NCBI GenBank assembly: GCA_047619485.1
Contig: JBLHKE010000179.1
Span: 1 to 11,666, forward strand
Source of the DNA: JBLHKE01 sp047619485
GTDB taxonomy: Bacteria; Verrucomicrobiota; Verrucomicrobiia; Verrucomicrobiales; DEV007
Direction: 5' to 3'
Length of the DNA stretch: 11,666 bases
The notes under the pieces are model-generated. The model was not told the origin of the DNA. It saw only the letters and a list, made by a program, of their open reading frames with translations, and searched no databases. How positions within the stretch are numbered: the first letter of the stretch is position 1; each line of letters begins with the position of its first letter. This document shows, in pieces, positions 6,764-11,666 of this stretch. The position numbers and the translations under genes were made by a program.

Positions 6764-9700
6764 TGTCTTGTCACGGCCTCGTCCATGTTTAGCAAGGTGC
6801 TACCGATCAGCGTCCAGGCCGCCCGCTCGGCACTCTCATCCGCTGCGGCTAGCTGCCCTGCTCCAGCTGAACTGAGCAGTTCTCCGGCTTGATCGGCGCG
6901 CGCCTGGTAGGTATTGCGGTAGCGGGTGAGCGCAACGCTCAGCAGCTTCGCCTCGGACTGGGTTGGCGGCCTGCCGAGGACGCGTTCAGCACCTAGGACA
7001 ATCCCCTGCTCCGCCGACCCCGCCGCGGCCATCAGCTCGCCCAAATGCCGCGCCGCCTCGAGAAACTGAGGGTCATTCTGCAACACCAGAGCCTGCAGCG
7101 GCGTGTTGGTGTTGATGCGCCGGACCGAGCAGGTCTCGCGGCTGGGCGCATCGAAGATCGCCATGCTCGGTGGCGGCGACGTGCGCTTCCATGCGGTGTA
7201 GAGACTGCGGCGATAGAGCGCGCGACCGCTACCCGGAAGGAATTTCTGCGAGCTGAACGGGCTGGGGTAGCCGTAGTGGCTCACCTCCTCCCAGAGGCCG
7301 TCGGGCTGGTAGGGGTGCACGCTCGGCCCACCGAGATCACGGTTCAGCAACCCGCCCGCGGCGAGCGCGCCATCGCGTACAAATTCTGCTGAAAGTCGAA
7401 ACCTCGGAGCCCGCGCCAGCAGGCGGTTGTAGGGATCCAGCTCCAGCGTTTCCGGCGTCGCTGCTGAGCGTTGCTGGTAGGTATCTGACATCACTATCTG
7501 CCGGAGCAGGGAGCGCAGATCCCATCCGCTGGCGACGAAATCTGCGGCCAGTTGATCGAGCAGTTCAGGGTGCGACGGGTACTCTCCCTGGGCGCCGAAA
7601 TCCTCAGCGGTTCTCACCAAGCCTGTGCCGAACAGCATCTGCCAGTAGCGGTTGACGATCACGCGCGAGGTGAGCGGGTGTGCCGGATCCACCAACCAGC
7701 GGGCGAGATCCAATCGAGTGCGCTTCCCATCCGGATTACCAGCACCGAGTGGCGGCAGCACCGACGGGGTGCCGGCAGTCACCTCCGCACCGTGTTGGTC
7801 GTAGGCGCCGCGGATCAAGACGTGTGTCTTGCGTGGTTTGTAATCCATCACCATCACCGTCGCACGGCCGGTGTCGGCGGTCTTGCGCAGGATCTTCTCC
7901 TCCAGCGCCAACTGGTTGGTCAGAGTCTTGAAAGCCGGCACCTTCTTGGCAAACTCAGAGTTGATCGTCGCCCACTGCCCTGCGCTGCGATCGCCCGGCG
8001 CCGTGGCCAAAGCGAGATGCAGTGAGCGCTGTCCCCCACCCTTCTGCTCCGCCCCATACAAGCCCCCCCACGGGGCGCTGCCATGTTTACCGATTTCGGC
8101 GGCCCCTTGCCACCCCGTCGCCGCTGCGGACATCTTGGTCTCCCAGCGACGGTCGGTGACAATGTGTGCCTCGGCACCGTCCTCCATCCGCATCGCCAAG
8201 CTCAACAGCAGTCCTCCGACGCCGCCTTTGCCATTGGTCGCGCTTACCGTGATCGTGTTCTCGCCGAGCTGTAGGTTGCGCACGTCAAAGATCTGTGGCG
8301 CCGTCCAATCGTCAGACCCTCCCACCGGTTTCCCGTTGACCTCCACCTCACTAGCATTGTCACAGGTAACCCAGATGCGCGCCTCGGACGGCAGCGCTTT
8401 CAAGGTGAAGCGACGCTGGAACTCGAGTGCCTCGGCTGTCTTGTCGGCCGCCGCCCAGATCCACGTCGGCTGCTCGTCCGGAAACAGTGGCAGCGGTTTG
8501 CTGGCACTCGTCTTCGCACCCTGCAGCGGTCCGAGCCTCGCCAGCTGATCACGCTCCCAACCCTCACGTTGGGCAGCGACGCGCGCTGGTGGCCTCGCCT
8601 TCAGGCGGTCTAAATCTGCCAGCCGTAGGGCGACGTCCCGCTTGACCCGGTCAGGTGGGCAGATCGGTGAGCCAGCTTCGATAAGCGGACCGGTATTGGC
8701 ATTGGTTGCCCCGCTGCCCGATTCGCTCGAGGAGTTGAAAAATGCGTAGAATCCGTAGAATTCCTCCTGCGAAATCGGGTCGTATTTGTGATCATGACAC
8801 TGCGAACACTTCATCGTCAGCCCCATGAAGACGGTCGCTACCGTGTCGACCTTGTCGATGTTGTAAGTGACACGGTATTCCTCGGCAATGGTGCCGCCCT
8901 CGTGGGTGTTCATGCTGTTGCGCAAAAAGCCCGTCGCGACCTGCTGCTGCTCGGTGGCGTCCGGCAGGAGATCACCGGCGACCTGCTCGACGGTGAATTC
9001 GTCGAACGGTTTGTTGGTGAGGAACGCGTGGATCACCCAGTCGCGCCAGATCCACATGTCGCGATGATCATCGATCGAGTAACCGTTGGTGTCGGCGTAG
9101 CGTGCGCCATCGAGCCAATCGACCGCGAGCCGCTCGGCGGCCGCCGGCGATTCCAGCAGGCGATCGACCTGGCGCCCGTAGGCATCGGGTAATTGGTCGG
9201 CGACGAACGCGGCGCTCTCTTCAGGTGTTGGCGGTAGCCCGGTAAGGTCTTGGGACAGGCGGCGCAACAAGGTGGTGCGATTTGCTCGCGCGGCTGGGTG
9301 CAAGCCGGTGCCCTCCAATCGCCCGCCTACCAGCGAATCAACCGACGCCCCCTCCTTGGCGACAACCGGCTGGAAGGCCCAGTGCCCCTCATACTTCGCG
9401 CCCTGATCGATCCACGTGCCGATCAGTTCGATCTGCGCTGCGCTGAGCTGGTGGTTCGAGTCGGGTGGCGGCATCTGCTCATCCGGGTCGGTCGAGGAGA
9501 TGCGCTCCCACAGCCCGCTCGCCTCCCGCTCACCGGCTACCAGCGCACGCCGGTCTCGATTTTTCCCCAACAGGACGGTGGCGGTCTTTAGGGAATGCAG
9601 TTGCAACCCCGCTTTCGCCTCTTTGGCAGCCGGACCATGACAGCCGAAACAGTTGTCCGAAAGGATCGGGCGGATATCACGATTGAATCTCACCTCATCG

Positions 9701-9783
9701 CCCGCCCGGGCAGCGAGGCCGGCAGCAGCCCAAGTGACTAGCAAGAGCGCGCTGCGGCAGGTGGGGATCAGAGTTTCGAACAT
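6760..9783 (-). CDS. Exported PSCyt1-DUF1549-DUF1553 protein with inserted beta-sandwich region
   Basis: A 1007-residue protein of the type common in planctomycetes and verrucomicrobia. In order: signal peptide (about 1-27); PSCyt1 cytochrome-c-like domain (about 34-130) with heme motif CFGCH (45-49) and MPPP (104-107, possible Met ligand); DUF1549 (about 160-350) with a second motif CSQCH (326-330); a beta-rich insert (about 438-552) with RRFTLKALPSEARIWVTCDN and LGENTITVSATN, resembling the jelly-roll sugar-binding domains beside glycosidases; and DUF1553 (about 685-960) with LARWLVDPAHPLTSRVIVNR and NTNTPLQAL. The protein is complete. It probably resides in the periplasm or at the outer surface and may carry one or two c-type hemes. 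The family's reaction is not established; an electron-transfer or oxidative role on glycans is inferred. The start fits the signal peptide; no Shine-Dalgarno is evident. Its last codon overlaps the DUF1501 start. Confidence 0.92.
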   Translation of the reverse strand: MFETLIPTCRSALLLVTWAAAGLAARAGDEVRFNRDIRPILSDNCFGCHGPAAKEAKAGLQLHSLKTATVLLGKNRDRRALVAGEREASGLWERISSTDPDEQMPPPDSNHQLSAAQIELIGTWIDQGAKYEGHWAFQPVVAKEGASVDSLVGGRLEGTGLHPAARANRTTLLRRLSQDLTGLPPTPEESAAFVADQLPDAYGRQVDRLLESPAAAERLAVDWLDGARYADTNGYSIDDHRDMWIWRDWVIHAFLTNKPFDEFTVEQVAGDLLPDATEQQQVATGFLRNSMNTHEGGTIAEEYRVTYNIDKVDTVATVFMGLTMKCSQCHDHKYDPISQEEFYGFYAFFNSSSESGSGATNANTGPLIEAGSPICPPDRVKRDVALRLADLDRLKARPPARVAAQREGWERDQLARLGPLQGAKTSASKPLPLFPDEQPTWIWAAADKTAEALEFQRRFTLKALPSEARIWVTCDNASEVEVNGKPVGGSDDWTAPQIFDVRNLQLGENTITVSATNGKGGVGGLLLSLAMRMEDGAEAHIVTDRRWETKMSAAATGWQGAAEIGKHGSAPWGGLYGAEQKGGGQRSLHLALATAPGDRSAGQWATINSEFAKKVPAFKTLTNQLALEEKILRKTADTGRATVMVMDYKPRKTHVLIRGAYDQHGAEVTAGTPSVLPPLGAGNPDGKRTRLDLARWLVDPAHPLTSRVIVNRYWQMLFGTGLVRTAEDFGAQGEYPSHPELLDQLAADFVASGWDLRSLLRQIVMSDTYQQRSAATPETLELDPYNRLLARAPRFRLSAEFVRDGALAAGGLLNRDLGGPSVHPYQPDGLWEEVSHYGYPSPFSSQKFLPGSGRALYRRSLYTAWKRTSPPPSMAIFDAPSRETCSVRRINTNTPLQALVLQNDPQFLEAARHLGELMAAAGSAEQGIVLGAERVLGRPPTQSEAKLLSVALTRYRNTYQARADQAGELLSSAGAGQLAAADESAERAAWTLIGSTLLNMDEAVTRQ

Positions 9784-9924
9784 TGTGTTAGGAATTGCGG
9801 CAGGGAAGAACCTCCCTTTTAGCCTACGATCAATCTGGCCTCAGCTCACTGTTTTTCCACACAGAAGTAGATGGATCATCCCAACATCACTAAGACGCAC
9901 GACGCTGGGACTGCCCGTAAGCTC
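9784..9924. other. Intergenic gap between the two exported-protein modules
   Basis: This 141-base gap is the largest non-coding break inside the exported-protein part and is the likeliest place for a separate promoter or mRNA leader for the PSCyt1/DUF1549/DUF1553 gene. I cannot identify clear -35 and -10 boxes. A five-base-pair inverted repeat (AGGGA 9802-9806, TCCCT 9813-9817) lies about 20 bases before the start codon and could form a small hairpin in the leader. An AAAGGGAGG purine run about 28 bases before the ATG is too far for a ribosome site. Confidence 0.35.
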
Positions 9925-11205
9925 TTAAACCTTCCGCAGCCGCTCTAGCGTTCCGGTCGAGTTCGAGTACTGCTCTCGCTCCACACCAAAGTTCTGGATC
10001 AGCGTCAGCAGACAGTTAGCGTGCGGCGGCTGTTTTGGGTATTTGAGCAAGCGCCCGGTGTTTAGGCCGCTCTTGTTCCCGCCGGCCAAGACCAGCGGCA
10101 GATTCGAACCGGCGTGATTGCCGCCGTGCCCCAGACCCGAACCGAACATCAGCACCGAGTGGTCGAACACACTGCTGCCATCGTATTCCTTGAGCGACTT
10201 CATCTTCGCGATCGCCTCACCGAACTGCGAGATATACCATGTGTTGGCGGCATTGAACTCCACCGCCAGTTTCGCGTTTCTGGTAAAATGAGACGACCAG
10301 TGGAAGTCGGCGCGCAGATCGAGGAAATCGTGGATCCTGCGACTGCTCTCCAAAGCCATGATACAGGTGGCCACGCGGGTCGCATCAGTCCAGAACGCCA
10401 GCGCCACCAGATCCATCATCGTCTTCATCTTTGATGGGAAATCACCGAGATTCACGACATCGTTGCCGACCTTGTCCAAATTCGGGCGCAGCGCGTCGCT
10501 GTTCTCCTCGCGCTCGATCGCAAGTTCGACCTCGCGGACGGAATCGAGGTAATTCGAGATCACGCTCTTGTCGAGGCTGCTCGCGCGTCTCAAGAGCGCC
10601 GAGGTCGGCTCGCGCACCGCATCGAGCACGCTGCCCATCTCCTCGCGGACAGTCGCATCACCAAGCCCGCGGAACAGCCGGTCGAAGGCGAACTGCGCAT
10701 TGCGCTCGACGGGTCTCGGCCGGCCTTCCTTGTCATACGACAGACTGTTCAACGTGGTCGCGCGGACATCCACCGGTTCCGCCGAAAACTGGAACGATTT
10801 GAACTGCGTAGTCGTGCCGATCTGATCGGCGATGACCTGATCAAAAGTGTGACCCGGCTTGCGGTTTTGGATGCCGGTCATGAACAGCGGCATCGCGCCG
10901 TAGTGGTCACCCTTCGGGATGTTGCTGATGTTCGACAAGACGACGATCTCTTTGATGAATGGCTGGAGTGGCTGGAGGTTTTTCGAAAGCGAGAACTCGG
11001 TCTCGGTGCCACTCGCTTCCCACCCTGTCGGGTCGATGCCGTTGCCTTTGTGGAAAACTCCCAGGCGCCGCGGGATCTCGGTGGTCGCGCCTTTGCCCCG
11101 GGCGCGGGCCGAACTCATGATCTCGAGCGCAGGAAGCGCCACGCAGGCACCGACGCCCCTCAAAAAACTTCGTCGTGGTATCAGGTAACTCTGGCTTTGG
11201 CTCAT
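9925..11205 (-). CDS. DUF1552 family protein with twin-arginine-like leader
   Basis: A 426-residue protein of family DUF1552 (PF07586). The N-terminus has PRRSFLRG (10-17) followed by a short hydrophobic stretch to about residue 30, a Tat-type export signal. Family features include GVFHKGNGIDPTGW (49-62), SNISNIPKGDHYGAMPLFMTG (in part, 91-111), DLVALAFWTDATRVAT (265-280), and a C-terminal VLMFGSGLGHGGNHAGSNLP (351-370) leading to LVLAGG. The last resembles in layout the GGEFGRT/GRDHH region of DUF1501, which hints at a related fold. The length is normal for the family. The reaction is not established. Its ATG lies in the stop of the upstream DUF1585-type gene (ATGA, 11202-11205), the same coupling as in the second module, so the two products are probably made together and act as partners. 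Confidence 0.88.
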   Translation of the reverse strand: MSQSQSYLIPRRSFLRGVGACVALPALEIMSSARARGKGATTEIPRRLGVFHKGNGIDPTGWEASGTETEFSLSKNLQPLQPFIKEIVVLSNISNIPKGDHYGAMPLFMTGIQNRKPGHTFDQVIADQIGTTTQFKSFQFSAEPVDVRATTLNSLSYDKEGRPRPVERNAQFAFDRLFRGLGDATVREEMGSVLDAVREPTSALLRRASSLDKSVISNYLDSVREVELAIEREENSDALRPNLDKVGNDVVNLGDFPSKMKTMMDLVALAFWTDATRVATCIMALESSRRIHDFLDLRADFHWSSHFTRNAKLAVEFNAANTWYISQFGEAIAKMKSLKEYDGSSVFDHSVLMFGSGLGHGGNHAGSNLPLVLAGGNKSGLNTGRLLKYPKQPPHANCLLTLIQNFGVEREQYSNSTGTLERLRKV

Positions 11206-11666
11206 TCGGATTGTTTGTAAGTGAAAGGGTAACTCAGGACAACTGCCTCAATCAAGGCCGTGATGCGGTAGTCTTCGGCATCGATCGATGCCCGGATCTG
11301 CTCGATCGCTGGCCGGTCGATAGGTTCGAGTTTTCGACCGAGAGCATACGCCAGAACGCGGCGGATCACATTGTCAAAAATCTCCTCGCGGTAGTCGACC
11401 AGCAGCAGTTGTTTCAGCTCAGCGGGTGATGAGAACGTCTTGCCGTTCGGCATCTGCTGACCCGGCGGCATATCGGCGGGGAGGGAAACCGTAATGATGC
11501 CCGTCGAATCGCCCCCGCCGCCACCGCGAATCTCAGCAATCAGCCGCCAACCGCTAGTCGGAGCATTTTCAGGGATGGCGAAAAACCAAACGTTGTTGTG
11601 GTTGTTTCCGCCGCTGTAGCCGGTGTGGGCATCGAGTAGTTTGTTGTCGCTCGATTCGAGTCGCAC
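11202..11666 (-). CDS. DUF1585-containing cytochrome-like protein, C-terminal fragment
   Basis: The last 154 codons of a larger protein whose 5' part lies beyond the window edge; the GTG at the edge is not the true start. The end is a clear DUF1585 domain: VLAYALGRKLEPIDRPAIEQ followed by DYRITALIEAVVLSYPF. Just before it, MPNGKTFSSPAELKQLLL matches the end of DUF1588. Full-length relatives usually have a cytochrome-like domain, DUF1587, DUF1592, DUF1588 and DUF1585, and are exported. The segment before the match (FAIPENAPTSGWRLIAEIRG and a run of five Gly) does not show the CxxCH...DPLGFALENFD signature I would expect at that distance, so the DUF1588 part is divergent or carries a beta-rich insertion. 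The stop overlaps the DUF1552 start by four bases. Confidence 0.82.
   Translation of the reverse strand: MRLESSDNKLLDAHTGYSGGNNHNNVWFFAIPENAPTSGWRLIAEIRGGGGGDSTGIITVSLPADMPPGQQMPNGKTFSSPAELKQLLLVDYREEIFDNVIRRVLAYALGRKLEPIDRPAIEQIRASIDAEDYRITALIEAVVLSYPFTYKQSE

Noticed and set aside
7871..8548. Plus-strand ORF (225 codons) opposite the PSCyt1/DUF1549/DUF1553 gene
   Set aside because: Rich in Ser, Pro and Cys without motifs and fully contained in a strong gene on the other strand.
9802..9820. Hairpin followed by TTTT on the plus strand, terminator-like
   Set aside because: Stem is only five pairs and it points along the plus strand, where there is no gene to terminate.
1..11666. CRISPR array, tRNA, rRNA, insertion sequence with transposase, toxin-antitoxin pair
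   Set aside because: No regularly spaced repeats, no cloverleaf or rRNA-like stretch noticed, and no transposase or toxin motifs in any frame that is not a shadow of a real gene.

Overview
All credible genes lie on the minus strand, so the window reads from right to left. The gene content points to the PVC group of bacteria, most likely Verrucomicrobiota and less likely Planctomycetota. The main reason is the set of secreted proteins DUF1585, DUF1552, PSCyt1/DUF1549/DUF1553 and DUF1501, which are expanded in these phyla. Most of the window looks GC-rich. Most genes have no recognisable Shine-Dalgarno sequence. I see no rRNA, tRNA, CRISPR array or intact transposase.

Right part (about 5324-11666): two modules of exported proteins in tandem. 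The first is the C-terminal end of a DUF1585-type protein (cut by the window edge) followed by a DUF1552 protein with a twin-arginine-like leader. The second is a 1007-residue PSCyt1/DUF1549/DUF1553 protein with two CxxCH motifs and an apparent inserted beta-sandwich region, followed by a DUF1501 protein with a twin-arginine leader. In each module the second gene starts inside the stop codon of the first (ATGA overlap). A 141-base gap separates the modules.

Middle part (about 3452-5323): a 488-residue membrane and coiled-coil protein of unknown function, then a doubtful small cysteine-rich ORF. The stretch looks more AT-rich than its surroundings and may have been inserted.

Left part (about 249-3459): an amidohydrolase of the L-fuconolactonase type and a short-chain dehydrogenase closely resembling bacterial L-fucose dehydrogenases. 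Together they would turn L-fucose into L-fuconate, the first two steps of the non-phosphorylated fucose route. Downstream are a 63-residue exported peptide that may be a gene remnant, and a secreted alpha/beta-hydrolase (esterase). The last 248 bases hold no gene I can support and begin next to a run of nine C.

Taken together, this looks like part of a locus for using a fucose-containing, possibly acylated polysaccharide. The esterase and the exported cytochrome-like proteins would work outside the cytoplasm and the two fucose enzymes inside it. The fucose assignment is well supported by sequence recognition. The link between the exported modules and fucose glycans is inference from gene neighbourhood only.
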